64,000 nt of DNA from Heyndrickxia camelliae (GCF_002844575.1 NZ_PIQO01000008.1:62001-126000); one strand, 5' to 3'; positions 26,393 through 35,430 are shown, counted from the stretch's first letter. Notes: generated by a model from the letters alone, not told the origin. Numbers and translations are program-made.

Positions 26393-27937
26393 GTGGTGGG
26401 GAAAATATCTACAATTTTTTCAATAATGTCGAGGTCAATCAGTGACCAGTTTAATAAGACTTCTTCCAATAACATTGAATTTACAATATCCAATAATCGT
26501 TTGTTATTTACTAGGATTAGATCTGCATCGATTATTTTGCTATTTTTGTATGTTTACTTTTTTTATGCTGATTTTGTATTGTATAAAGGCATTCAAGAAG
26601 ACATATATCGAATCCATTTAATCGCCATTCATGTGATTGGTTTTACTACTTCTATTACATTTTTATTTATACATAAACTTTTTAAAGACAAAGGATTTCC
26701 TCATACTAAATGGACAACAATCACCATTAATCTGTATATTTTTTCTTATGTAATGGGTGGTGCATTAGCTTCTATCAATAGTCAACAACTAAACGGAAAT
26801 ATTTATACCTATATTGTCATTCTAATTGGTGTTGCATCTCTTTTCCCTGTTCGTCCATGGCATTTCTTTTTTATTCTTATGTTTACCCATATTTTTTTCC
26901 ATATTGGTATTTATCATTTCCACGCCAATGAAAAGTATAATTTAGTTTCAGAACAAATTAATACTACTGGAACAGCAACCATTGCTTTCATTATCTGCTT
27001 GAGCCTATATTCCTATAGAAAAAGAGACTTCCAAACGCAACAAAAAATTAAAAACAGCGAGCAAAATCTGCTGCATCTTTTTAATGTAAATCCATACCCT
27101 CTTATTCTTACTGACTTTAATTCTGGTAAGATCTTACTGGCTAATAATAAAGCCCTTGAATTTTACGGAGTGGAGAAAGAAGCATTACCAGCACTGGACG
27201 TAAAGCAATTCTATATAAGCAAGGAAGAAAGATCTTTAATCATCGAGGAATTAAAGACAAACGGACAAATAGATAACTATATTGTGGAACAGTCAACAAC
27301 TGATGGAACTAAAAAATGGGTATTAGTAAATTATAAATTGATAGATTATATGGGTCAAAAATGCATGCTTTCCGGAGCAACGGATATAACGGACCTAAAA
27401 AAAATTGAAACAGAGCTGGAAATGTATGCAACTACAGATATATTAACTGGCGTAATAAATAGAAGAAAAGGTATGGAAATATTACAAGATTTAATAGAGA
27501 AATCCACTACCGAGAGTGTACAATTTGTTCTACTCTTTATTGATATTAATAATTTAAAAACGGTGAATGATCGCTACGGACATCCGGAAGGAGACTCTCT
27601 GGTTAAAACAGTGTGTGATATCATTAAATCTAGATTAACTAATGCAGATATCATTTTTCGGTATGGTGGGGACGAATTTATTATTACCTTTTTGGACAAG
27701 CATACCAATTATGCTGAAAAGGTCTGGAATGAAATAGTAGAAATACTACAGGAAGAAAACACAAAAAAACGCAAACCTTACGAACTCTCCGTTAGCCATG
27801 GGCTTTACTGCTATGACTCTGATCAAAGCATTTCCCTACAAGAAATAATCGATCATGCTGACCGGGAAATGTACAAAGAGAAAGCCCTAATAAAAGGGTG
27901 GGATGAAGGGTCAGGTCCCTTTTCCCAATTTTATTGA
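26393..27937 (+). CDS. membrane PAS-GGDEF diguanylate cyclase
   Basis: A 514-residue protein: about six membrane segments (about 40-210), a PAS domain (about 225-345, HLFNVNPYPLILTDFNSGKI onward) and a GGDEF domain (about 345-505) with the intact active-site motif RYGGDEF. It should make cyclic di-GMP from GTP in response to a membrane or PAS signal. The inhibitory RxxD site normally five residues before the motif reads TNAD, so product inhibition is probably absent. The start is a GTG; GGGATGG lies nearby upstream, and a second in-frame GTG follows directly. The last nine residues (GSGPFSQFY) are encoded by a dispersed repeat, so the C-terminus may have been changed by its insertion. Confidence 0.88.
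   Translation: MVGKISTIFSIMSRSISDQFNKTSSNNIEFTISNNRLLFTRIRSASIILLFLYVYFFYADFVLYKGIQEDIYRIHLIAIHVIGFTTSITFLFIHKLFKDKGFPHTKWTTITINLYIFSYVMGGALASINSQQLNGNIYTYIVILIGVASLFPVRPWHFFFILMFTHIFFHIGIYHFHANEKYNLVSEQINTTGTATIAFIICLSLYSYRKRDFQTQQKIKNSEQNLLHLFNVNPYPLILTDFNSGKILLANNKALEFYGVEKEALPALDVKQFYISKEERSLIIEELKTNGQIDNYIVEQSTTDGTKKWVLVNYKLIDYMGQKCMLSGATDITDLKKIETELEMYATTDILTGVINRRKGMEILQDLIEKSTTESVQFVLLFIDINNLKTVNDRYGHPEGDSLVKTVCDIIKSRLTNADIIFRYGGDEFIITFLDKHTNYAEKVWNEIVEILQEENTKKRKPYELSVSHGLYCYDSDQSISLQEIIDHADREMYKEKALIKGWDEGSGPFSQFY
27900..27927 (+). repeat. dispersed repeat copy 2, inside the 3' end of the GGDEF gene
   Basis: A 28-base segment containing GGGTCAGGTCCC and ending in TTTCCCA, 23 of 28 identical to 26155-26182. 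It lies within the coding sequence and supplies its final codons before the stop at 27937. Confidence 0.65.
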
Positions 27938-27971
27938 TTAAGGAAATGTGAAGCAGAAAGGAGTCCTTACC

Positions 27972-28805
27972 TTGTATAGAGATATTAAAGTACTAATCTT
28001 TGATCTCGACGGTACTCTCTATGAGGATACTGATCATTTTGATTTTTACGCAGAAAAACTTTGTGAGAAAATTCACCCAGATCATCAAGAGGCATTCAAA
28101 GCTGATTATGAAGCTATTTTAAAGGGAGAACACCCCTTAAGAATGGGGATGTCTTATGATACTGTGGAGGATGTCATCATTAAACATTTTGATGGTAAGA
28201 TAACAGAAGTCTATCAATGGAATGGCGAGAAAGTGCCAGACCATCAGCTAGCAAAGTGGACCAATCACCCTCTTCAGCATGATTACTATTCTTTCCTCCA
28301 TATTGGCGATCTTTGGTGGGTGCCCGCTGCGATTGCAAGACACTATGGTATATCTAAGGAATTAGCAGAAAGAGCCTTTCTTGAAACACGTGAGTTCATG
28401 ATGACTCCTGCATTTAATATGGCAGAATTAAATGGCTTTAAAGAGAGTCTAGAAGAACTATCCTTACATAAGAATCTTGTACTTTTAACCAATTCTCCCC
28501 AAAAAGACAGTGAAGTCATCCTATTAAAGCTAGGATTTTCAGATTACTTTGAATGTAAAATATTCAACGGACAAAAACCGATTCAAACCAAGCACCATAT
28601 CAATAAAATTAAAGAAAAATATAGAGTAGACTACAAAAATATTTTATGTATAGGTGATAATGCTATTAACGACATTCTTCCTGCCCAAGAACTGGGGTGT
28701 AAAACACTATTGGTTGACCCTCATAACATTAGCGCGTCCTCGGATGCGGATGTTATTGTAAGAAATCTTCCGGAAATGTTGGGTGAGTTAAAGAAGCTAT
28801 TTTAA
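27972..28805 (+). CDS. HAD-superfamily hydrolase
   Basis: A phosphatase-type enzyme of 277 residues. Motif I is FDLDGTLYED with the nucleophile and acid/base Asp residues, motif II is LLTNSP and motif IV is CIGDNAINDILPA. A cap domain lies between about 20 and 160. It resembles pyrimidine 5'-nucleotidase or phosphoglycolate phosphatase-like HADs; substrate is not known. The frame is open to a GTG at 27948, but AAAGGAG lies 8 bases before the TTG at 27972, which I choose. It follows the GGDEF gene closely and may share its transcript. Confidence 0.85.
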   Translation: MYRDIKVLIFDLDGTLYEDTDHFDFYAEKLCEKIHPDHQEAFKADYEAILKGEHPLRMGMSYDTVEDVIIKHFDGKITEVYQWNGEKVPDHQLAKWTNHPLQHDYYSFLHIGDLWWVPAAIARHYGISKELAERAFLETREFMMTPAFNMAELNGFKESLEELSLHKNLVLLTNSPQKDSEVILLKLGFSDYFECKIFNGQKPIQTKHHINKIKEKYRVDYKNILCIGDNAINDILPAQELGCKTLLVDPHNISASSDADVIVRNLPEMLGELKKLF

Positions 28806-28820
28806 GCAGAAAGGAGCCTT

Positions 28821-28939
28821 ATGGATAAAAATATAGTTCCTAAGGGGACTTTTACCATTCGCTTCATGTGTATTCTCTCTGGTTTCTAGTTGATTTTGCG
28901 ATGTTATTAATCGTACATTATATCCATTACTTTAAATAG
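28821..28939 (+). pseudogene. small membrane-protein ORF, apparently frameshifted
   Basis: AGAAAGGAG followed by CCTT and ATG at 28821 looks like a real start. The frame reads MDKNIVPKGTFTIRFMCILSG and stops after 22 codons, while the frame one base away continues with FLVDFAMLLIVHYIHYFK and a stop at 28937. Joined by one added base near 28882 this gives a 39-residue protein with one membrane segment. The 119-base length is one short of 40 codons. Either one base is missing or this is coincidence; no family is recognised. Confidence 0.35.
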
Positions 28940-28967
28940 CAAAGAAATACATTTAAATCTGTCTAAG

Positions 28968-29003
28968 CAAAATAACCCATTGATATTTCTACATCAATGG
29001 GTT
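28968..29003 (-). terminator. intrinsic terminator overlapping the chemoreceptor stop codon
   Basis: On the minus strand AACCCATTGAT pairs perfectly with ATCAATGGGTT. The TGA stop (28994-28996) lies in the hairpin, and ATTTTG follows. It may also stop transcripts coming from the left. Confidence 0.82.
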
Positions 29004-30694
29004 TCATCATTTTTATACATTTTAATAACCTTCACAAGATCCAATGCCAGATGATGAAATGCATCTGCTTCAAACGCGACATCATCCATCGAAAGTTTCT
29101 GCTGTTCTGTGGCTGCCTTTATATACTGCATACTTCCGGCAAATTGTTCGGTGGTATCCGAAATTTGATGCATGTTTCCAATCATCGTTTTCATTTGATC
29201 TCGTACTTTTATGGATATATTTGATACTCCTTTTGATTCATTAAGAACATCCGAAATGGAAAGTACAATTTCTGCAAAGGCATTCTCCGTTTCTTGTACC
29301 TTTTTCATTCCCTCCTCTAGAACCATCCCTCCACGTGACATAGAATCAACTGCTTGAATGATTACTTTCCGTATTTCATCCGTTAGTTCCTTAATATTCA
29401 TTGCTGCATTCCCTGACTGATCCGCTAATTTGCGTATCTCATTCGCAACAACAGCAAACCCTTTTCCATGCTCGCCAGCTCGTGCAGCCTCTATAGTAGC
29501 ATTTAAGGATAGCAAATTCGTTTGACTCGCAATTTCACTAATCATATTCACGATTTGGTCAATATGTTTAGAATTTTGATCTAATGCATCAATTTTTTCA
29601 GATGTCTCTCCAATTGTTTTCTGAACCAGCCCCATTTGTTCCACAGTTTCCTCTACCAATTCATTTCCTGTTCTAGCCTTTTCATTTGCTTTATCTAAAG
29701 ATTTCTCTACTTTTTCAATGGATTCTCCTACCATTTCCATCCCTTCCGATATCGTCAAAACATTCGTAGATGCCTGAGATGCTGCTTCCACCTGTATTTC
29801 CGTTCCGCTCGCCACCTGACTAATCGCTGATGTTATTTGTTCGGAAGCATCTTTAATTGCCGAGGATGTTACACTTAATTTTTCAGACGAAAGGGTTATA
29901 TGCTTCGCACTGCCTTCAATATGTCCAAGTAAAGTATTTACACTGCTAATCATTTGATTAAATCCAAGAGCTAGAGATTGTAGTTCTTTGCTGATAGGTG
30001 TCTTTTCTAACCTAATATGTAAATTTCCCTTCGAAACTTGCTCCATCGTCTCTTTCAATTTGATAATCGGATTCGTAACATTCCGAATAGTAAAGATCCC
30101 TACTGTACTAGCAATAAAAATAGTAATAAGGGTGATGAAGAATAATAAATTTCTGTACTGAATGACCGGCTGTAGATACTCTTTATCTTGTAAGGCAATA
30201 ATGTAGATTGCATCATCTAATTCTACTTGATTTGCAAAAGCAAATGTTACGCCGTTATAATGATATATTCCTTTTCCTTGCTTATGTAATTGCTTTTCAA
30301 TGGCTCCCGGAAGACTGGGAATGTTGGTATTAAAACCACTGAAGTTTTCTGTTTTTCCTGTTTTCGTGAGTTTAAATTGAATAGGTGTTAAATGATTATC
30401 TTTATAATTATTTCGCGTTAAGGTTAAAGCATAAGCCAGTTTCCGATCAAATTCTTCCTTCGGTACCGTTGCTCTTAACATTGTCACTTTTTCCGTCATG
30501 ACCTCAGCAGACGAAGTCAATTGCTGTTCGATTGCTTGCTGTGTTAATTGTTTGTTTTTTTCATAGCTGATGATGGCAATAATAGAGGAAGACAAAATAA
30601 TGACAGCTACTATTGGCAAAATTAATATTGACCGCAGTTTCATGTTCTTGACATGTTTTACATCAAAGCCCTTTCTTATGCTCATCCACTTCAC
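28994..30694 (-). CDS. methyl-accepting chemotaxis protein
   Basis: A 566-residue chemoreceptor. Layout: membrane segment 1 (about 22-43), an extracytoplasmic ligand domain of about 135 residues, membrane segment 2 (about 183-203), HAMP (about 205-258) and a long coiled-coil signalling domain. The CheA/CheW-contacting tip is [18 protein letters not shown] followed by [16 protein letters not shown]. Ligand is unknown. The GTG at 30694 and the ATG at 30685 are both possible starts behind a GAGAGAGTGAAG purine-rich stretch. No che genes are nearby. Confidence 0.92.
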   Translation of the reverse strand: MKWMSIRKGFDVKHVKNMKLRSILILPIVAVIILSSSIIAIISYEKNKQLTQQAIEQQLTSSAEVMTEKVTMLRATVPKEEFDRKLAYALTLTRNNYKDNHLTPIQFKLTKTGKTENFSGFNTNIPSLPGAIEKQLHKQGKGIYHYNGVTFAFANQVELDDAIYIIALQDKEYLQPVIQYRNLLFFITLITIFIASTVGIFTIRNVTNPIIKLKETMEQVSKGNLHIRLEKTPISKELQSLALGFNQMISSVNTLLGHIEGSAKHITLSSEKLSVTSSAIKDASEQITSAISQVASGTEIQVEAASQASTNVLTISEGMEMVGESIEKVEKSLDKANEKARTGNELVEETVEQMGLVQKTIGETSEKIDALDQNSKHIDQIVNMISEIASQTNLLSLNATIEAARAGEHGKGFAVVANEIRKLADQSGNAAMNIKELTDEIRKVIIQAVDSMSRGGMVLEEGMKKVQETENAFAEIVLSISDVLNESKGVSNISIKVRDQMKTMIGNMHQISDTTEQFAGSMQYIKAATEQQKLSMDDVAFEADAFHHLALDLVKVIKMYKNDETH

Positions 30695-30807
30695 TCTCTC
30701 TTCAAGATTGCTTTATGTGTCTTTCGAACTATTACAATCTATTTAAAACTACCAATATTAAGGAAATATTTACGAATGATTAAGATTTCATTTTGTGCCT
30801 ATCATCA

Positions 30808-30839
30808 TAAAAAAGTGCCCGATAATGACACCGGACACT
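30808..30839 (-). terminator. intrinsic terminator of the two-component operon
   Basis: On the minus strand AGTGTCCG pairs with CGGGCACT (one G-U), followed by TTTTTT, 7 bases after the kinase stop. Confidence 0.87.
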
Positions 30840-30845
30840 CACTGT

Positions 30846-31889
30846 TTATTTTATTGGTAATGTAACGACAAAAGTAGTACCTTTTCCAATCTGGCTATTA
30901 ACCGATATATCCCCTTGATGCAGCTCTACAATTTTTTTCACAATAGAAAGCCCTAGCCCGCTGCCGCCTGCTGTTCGTGTTCTTGACTTATCCGCTTTAT
31001 AAAACCGTTCAAAAATATGCATTTGATCTTCCAATGAGATACCAATGCCCGAATCGGAAATACTAACCATTATGCATTCCTGCTTTTTTGTTACCTGAAT
31101 GTGAATCATGCCATGTGGTGGGGTAAATTTGATACTGTTATGAATTAGGTTAACCCATACCTGACTAAGAAGATCTTCGTCAGCAAGGATATAAACCTCC
31201 TCCAAGGAAACTTCCATTACCAAGTTTTTTTCTGTCCATTGTGGTTCACTTGCTAACACGATTTTCCTTATTTGTTTATCCAACCGATACTGCTTCTGTT
31301 CAAAAGGATGGCTTTGTGATTCTAATGCGGTTAGCTTCAGTAAATTATCACTTATTTTAGAAAGCCGGTTACTCTCCTCTTCGATAATCGCTAAATAATG
31401 GACTCGTTCTGCTCGAGTCAGACTTTCCTCTTGCAAAGCCCGTGCAAATCCCCTAATAGACGTTAACGGTGACTGAATTTCGTGGGACACATTGGAAATG
31501 AACTCTTGGCGCATCTCCTCCATCTGCTGAAGTTGTTGTGCCATATGATTAATATTTTCAACAAGGCTTAAAAATTGACGATCGCCTCTTTCAAAATTTA
31601 AATGAATGTTAAAGTCTCCTTTTGCAATCTTTTTAAGCGCGTCAATAATGGCTTCCCAAAAGGTAAGATGTCTTCTTCTAGTTGCTCTTGAGATAAGAAA
31701 GATTGTTAGTATAAATAGTATTAGGCCTATTAAATCAGTTATCAGTTGAAATAGATAACCAGCTGGTTGTATATGCTGCATTCGAAAAAAATATAAAGTG
31801 ATGAAATAGGCAGCTGAATTCATCACTACTACTATTGCAAACATACCGAGAACGAATAATACAATTTCCCATAATCGCGGTCGTTTCAT
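30846..31889 (-). CDS. sensor histidine kinase with a very short external loop
   Basis: A 347-residue kinase with two membrane segments (about 9-33 and 46-67) separated by only about ten residues, so it has no real external sensor domain. HAMP-like and HisKA regions follow; the phosphorylated His136 is in ISNVSHEIQSP. The ATPase domain shows the N box NLIHNSIKF, G1 SISDSGIGIS and G2 GGSGLGLSIVK. Its start overlaps the response regulator stop by ATGA, so they form one pair. Sensing is probably within the membrane or through a partner protein. Confidence 0.92.
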   Translation of the reverse strand: MKRPRLWEIVLFVLGMFAIVVVMNSAAYFITLYFFRMQHIQPAGYLFQLITDLIGLILFILTIFLISRATRRRHLTFWEAIIDALKKIAKGDFNIHLNFERGDRQFLSLVENINHMAQQLQQMEEMRQEFISNVSHEIQSPLTSIRGFARALQEESLTRAERVHYLAIIEEESNRLSKISDNLLKLTALESQSHPFEQKQYRLDKQIRKIVLASEPQWTEKNLVMEVSLEEVYILADEDLLSQVWVNLIHNSIKFTPPHGMIHIQVTKKQECIMVSISDSGIGISLEDQMHIFERFYKADKSRTRTAGGSGLGLSIVKKIVELHQGDISVNSQIGKGTTFVVTLPIK

Positions 31890-32560
31890 GACTGAACCTC
31901 TAGTCGATAACCAAGACCACGAATCGTTTTGATTTTAAAACCAATCTCTTCCTCTGGAAACTTTTCACGTAATCTTTTTATATGAACATCGACGGTACGT
32001 TCATCCCCTTCATAATCATATCCCCATATTTCTTCAATTAACTGTTCCCTGGAAAACGTCTTTCCCGGGTAGCTAGCCAATTTAAATAAAAGATCAAACT
32101 CCTTAAGCGGCAACGTTAAACTGCATTCACCAACGGATGCCTCAAAGGTTTTTCGGTTTAATTTCAAATTGCCAATTTCAATTGTTTGCGATAAGGAAAT
32201 ATGATACCGTTTTAGTAAAGCTTTCACTCTTACGACCAATTCCAATGGTTCAAAAGGCTTCACCAAATAATCATCCGCTCCAAGCTCAAACCCTTTCAAC
32301 TTTTGTGCGGTCTCTCCCTTTGCTGTTAGCATTAAGACAGGGATATCATAATACTCTCTAAGCTCCTTACATAATTGCCAGCCATCCATATTCGGCATCA
32401 TAATATCAAGAACTACCAATTCAACCTTTACAGTTTCTAACATTTTTAGTGCTTCTACGCCATCCGAAGCTTCACAAACCTCCAAGCCTTCTTTTTTTAA
32501 AAATAATGCTATTAGTTCTCGGATATGGGAGTCGTCATCCACTACCATTATTTTTGTCAT
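31886..32560 (-). CDS. OmpR/PhoB-family response regulator
   Basis: A 224-residue regulator: receiver domain (about 1-115) with acidic pocket VDDD, phosphorylated Asp52 in VVLDIMMP and Lys in DYLVKPF, then a winged-helix DNA-binding domain with LPLKEFDLLF and GDERTVDVHIKRLR. The DNA-binding end resembles HssR-type haem-responsive regulators, but the kinase is not HssS-like and no hrtAB exporter is present, so I do not name it. First gene of the two-gene operon. Confidence 0.93.
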   Translation of the reverse strand: MTKIMVVDDDSHIRELIALFLKKEGLEVCEASDGVEALKMLETVKVELVVLDIMMPNMDGWQLCKELREYYDIPVLMLTAKGETAQKLKGFELGADDYLVKPFEPLELVVRVKALLKRYHISLSQTIEIGNLKLNRKTFEASVGECSLTLPLKEFDLLFKLASYPGKTFSREQLIEEIWGYDYEGDERTVDVHIKRLREKFPEEEIGFKIKTIRGLGYRLEVQS

Positions 32561-32663
32561 CCATCATTCCCCCATTACATTCCAACGATATTTTATTATT
32601 CACTATAATTTAGAATCAAGTATATAAGGTTTATGTGAACTCAATATGAACTATTAAAATTTG

Positions 32664-32694
32664 TTAAAAACAAAAGGGCCCTTCATAGGACCCT
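32664..32694 (-). terminator. intrinsic terminator of the PDZ-Lon protease gene
   Basis: On the minus strand AGGGTCC pairs with GGGCCCT (one G-U) around TATGAA, followed by TTTGTTTTT. Confidence 0.82.
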
Positions 32695-32707
32695 GTTTAT
32701 GCTCCCG

Positions 32708-33742
32708 CTATTTTTTGGGAGGTAATTTTTCTAAATATTGTATAGCATCCTTCATTGTTTTTACTGGAACAATTTTAATTTTATATCCAAGCTTATGCGC
32801 TTCATCCTTTATATCCTTTTCATTTGTATCGCCCTTTTGAACATCTGCCGGGCAGAAGAAGATATCAATTCCCGACTTGTGGGCAGCGACAATTTTATCA
32901 CGGATGCCTCCAATTTGCCCTACATTTCCATTCTGATCAATCGTACCCGTTCCAGCAATTTGATAACCCTTTGTTAAATCTCCCGGCACTAATTGGTTAT
33001 AAATTTCTAATGAGAACATGAGACCTGCAGATGGACCGCCAATATCTGAAGCATTAATATTAATTTTCCTTGATGGCTGTATTGAGAATTCATCTTCAGG
33101 GACAATTCCTATACCTGCCCTATTCGTTTTCTTATCAAGCGTTACTAATGGAATTGATTTTGTATATGTCTTTCCATTATGAGTCCAACCTAGTTGAACA
33201 GTATCTCCGGCTTTTTTCTTAGATAAATAGTTGATGAAATCAATCGACTTTTTCACTGGGTGCCCATCAACGGAATGAATAACGTCTCCAACCTTTATGG
33301 TACCCTTTGCCTTTGAGTCTGGAAGCACCATATATACGAATACCCCATTATTCTGGACGTTTACCTGTTCACCAGCCGCTTTTAAACCAGAGGTAATGGC
33401 ATTTTGCTGAGAGGAACTCATCATATGCTCTAATAAGCGATCGTATTCCTCATCACTCATATCTCCCTTTACATCCTGTTCTTTTTCCATTTGCGTATGA
33501 GGTGCTACTAGCCCATATAAATAGATATACACATTCGTTGCTTTTGTAGAGAGGACTGTTGTTAAATATAGATTTCCTTTCTCATCCTTATGTCCATCCT
33601 GAACGGTTACCCGCGGAGACAATTTCTCAACAGATCCAGGTTGTTCTAAGTAATATGGCGTCGGAATAAATAAACCAATAATAAGAATGACAGCTATAAT
33701 AAAAATAGCGAAAGTAGATTTTCTTTTTAAGAAGTTGTTCAT
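32708..33742 (-). CDS. membrane-anchored PDZ / Lon-type serine protease (YlbL/SepM family)
   Basis: A 344-residue protein: membrane anchor (about 10-27), extracytoplasmic region, PDZ domain (about 120-200, GTIKVGDVIHSVDGHPV) and a C-terminal Lon-like protease domain with the Ser in NASDIGGPSAGLMFSLE and the Lys in DKIVAAHKSG. Family members are B. subtilis YlbL and streptococcal SepM, which processes a peptide pheromone. The length matches YlbL (about 341). In B. subtilis ylbL sits next to coaD; here it stands alone, so it may be a relocated copy or a paralogue. Substrate not known. Confidence 0.9.
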   Translation of the reverse strand: MNNFLKRKSTFAIFIIAVILIIGLFIPTPYYLEQPGSVEKLSPRVTVQDGHKDEKGNLYLTTVLSTKATNVYIYLYGLVAPHTQMEKEQDVKGDMSDEEYDRLLEHMMSSSQQNAITSGLKAAGEQVNVQNNGVFVYMVLPDSKAKGTIKVGDVIHSVDGHPVKKSIDFINYLSKKKAGDTVQLGWTHNGKTYTKSIPLVTLDKKTNRAGIGIVPEDEFSIQPSRKININASDIGGPSAGLMFSLEIYNQLVPGDLTKGYQIAGTGTIDQNGNVGQIGGIRDKIVAAHKSGIDIFFCPADVQKGDTNEKDIKDEAHKLGYKIKIVPVKTMKDAIQYLEKLPPKK

Positions 33743-33935
33743 ATTTCGTTCCTTTCCAGTTAAAATTTCTGCCTCTAATAAAAAGGATATATAATAACTG
33801 TTTAATACATTCGTGCTATTCTGAAGAAGTTCCTTTATTTTTCTCTTATTAGGAATTCTAACATAGGTTGATTAAAAGAAGATTAGAGTTTTATAACATT
33901 TTTGGGGGATTGTAATTTTCATTCGTATACTAAAA
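33743..33935. other. upstream region of the PDZ-Lon gene
   Basis: About 190 AT-rich bases between the protease start and a 21-bp-period repeat array. It should hold the protease promoter; TTATATATCC-like sequence is present close to the start but no confident -35/-10 pair. No coding potential seen. Confidence 0.4.
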
Positions 33936-33988
33936 ACATGCGGTTTATTGTGGATTTCGGTCCGTTCGTGACGGAAATCGTACTGTTT
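33936..33988 (-). repeat. 21-bp-period degenerate repeat array C (three units)
   Basis: On the minus strand three 11-base cores, AAACAGTACGA, GAACGGACCGA and AAACCGCATGT, begin exactly 21 bp apart (plus-strand left ends 33978, 33957, 33936). The central core is identical to the first core of the array at 40279, which has the same period. Confidence 0.6.
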
Positions 33989-34002
33989 ACCATTTGGCTT
34001 CA

Positions 34003-34035
34003 GCAAAAGAAATGGCCATTCCTTTTAAAATGGCC
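34003..34035 (-). terminator. intrinsic terminator of the ada operon
   Basis: On the minus strand GGCCATT pairs perfectly with AATGGCC, followed by ATTTCTTTTG, 11 bases after the ogt stop. Confidence 0.8.
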
Positions 34036-34046
34036 GTTTTGTACCC

Positions 34047-34529
34047 TTATTTAGTTTCAAATTCCCTTTCATGTTTCAAAAGCCACTCTTTACGCCATAC
34101 CCCACCTGCGTAGCCTGTTAAAGTTCCGTTTGAGCCAACAATGCGATGACAAGGGACAATAATACTTAACTTATTCTTCCCGTTCGCACTCCCTACTGCC
34201 CGTACCGCCTTTTCATTCCCTATTGAAACAGCGATATCCTTATAAGAACCTGTTTTTGCAAAAGGGATTTGCGTTAAAGCATTCCAAACTGTTTTTTGAA
34301 AATCCGTTCCTTCAAAGATATATGGAATATTGAATTCCTGACGTACCCCTTTAAAATATTCATCAAGCTGTGTGTAGCATTCCTTTAATACCTCTGGAGT
34401 ATCCTCTTGAAGTGCATGAACCACTTTATCTTGTTCATTAAATAAGATGGAATAGATTGCTTCATCAGTTCCAGCAATCTCAATAATTCCTAGAGGTGAT
34501 GAATAATCCAATTTATATAGCTTGTTCAT
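34047..34529 (-). CDS. ogt: O6-methylguanine-DNA methyltransferase (Ogt/AdaB)
   Basis: A 160-residue suicide repair protein that takes methyl groups from O6-methylguanine onto the Cys of IVPCHRIVGSNG. The helix-turn-helix region GSYKDIAVSIGNEKAVRAVG is also clear. The start at 34529 follows GGAGGTC with 5 bases between; a longer frame lacks support. It overlaps the end of alkA by 17 bases. It is the last gene of an adaptive-response operon, the place adaB has in B. subtilis. Confidence 0.93.
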   Translation of the reverse strand: MNKLYKLDYSSPLGIIEIAGTDEAIYSILFNEQDKVVHALQEDTPEVLKECYTQLDEYFKGVRQEFNIPYIFEGTDFQKTVWNALTQIPFAKTGSYKDIAVSIGNEKAVRAVGSANGKNKLSIIVPCHRIVGSNGTLTGYAGGVWRKEWLLKHEREFETK

Positions 34530-35430
34530 ATAAAGACCTCCATAAATAGAAAGTGGCATACGCTTGCCAGCCTTCCCAGTTTACCGCCATTTCTTTGATT
34601 TCCTCAATGGATGGTTTCCGATCTAATCCTAATTGAAGCTTTAATGCATTATGAAGCCCAACATCTGCGATTGGAAAGGCAGCTGGATGATGCAGACATT
34701 TCATGATAACATAGTCTGCTGTCCATGCACCCACTCCGCGAATCGCTGTTAAAGATTTGTGCATTTCTTGAAAATCCTGCTCCTTAAGCAATGCTTCCTT
34801 GCTCAATTCATCACTGGCCATCGCTTTGGCAATACCAATTACATATTCAGCTTTTCTCATAGTGAATTGAAGATCTCGGAGATCATCTACTTCTAAAGAA
34901 GCGATTTTTTGAAAAGTTGGATGGACCCAGAAAGTCTTTCCTCCAAAGGTAATGCTTTCTCCAAACTTCTCTACAAATCGTTTCTTTAATGTATAAGCAA
35001 AAGTTAGATTGATTTGCTGTCCGATAATAGCCCAAACTAATGCTTCAAATAAATCTGGTATACCCATGATACGCAATCCACTATACTTTTGGACAATCGG
35101 TCCTAGGATTTTATCTGACTGCGAAATTTTATAAAAGTATGTTAAATCTCTCTCTAAATCAAACCACTCCCATACAAAATTGGCAACTTGTTCGCGTTCC
35201 TTTTTAGATGGAACTTCACTAGGAAATTCAATTCGAAGTATTTGCGAATTACCACCTATTTTAAATAAAATCAGTTCTTGGCCTATCTTTAAAAGCTTGA
35301 GAACATGCTTATCTTGTATTTGATGCAGTACTTCTTGTTCCGACCTTCCTAAAAATACTAAGCACTCCTCAAAATTAAATTCCTTAGGAGGGAAAATTTC
35401 GAGGTACGTTTCTTGATCAACCCATTTCAT
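34513..35430 (-). CDS. alkA: DNA-3-methyladenine glycosylase II (AlkA)
   Basis: A 305-residue base-excision enzyme that removes alkylated purines. The HhH-GPD core is seen as LTAIRGVGAWTADYVIM followed by the catalytic Asp in FPIADVGLHNAL. The ATG at 35430 follows AAGGAG with good spacing; the longer frame to 35457 is rejected. It overlaps adaA by 14 bases and ogt by 17, so the three are tightly coupled. The B. subtilis order is alkA, adaA, adaB; here adaA comes first. Confidence 0.9.
   Translation of the reverse strand: MKWVDQETYLEIFPPKEFNFEECLVFLGRSEQEVLHQIQDKHVLKLLKIGQELILFKIGGNSQILRIEFPSEVPSKKEREQVANFVWEWFDLERDLTYFYKISQSDKILGPIVQKYSGLRIMGIPDLFEALVWAIIGQQINLTFAYTLKKRFVEKFGESITFGGKTFWVHPTFQKIASLEVDDLRDLQFTMRKAEYVIGIAKAMASDELSKEALLKEQDFQEMHKSLTAIRGVGAWTADYVIMKCLHHPAAFPIADVGLHNALKLQLGLDRKPSIEEIKEMAVNWEGWQAYATFYLWRSLYEQAI

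Noticed and set aside
31886-32560. Naming the regulator hssR
   Set aside because: The DNA-binding end is similar, but the kinase has no HssS-like sensor domain and no haem exporter genes lie nearby.
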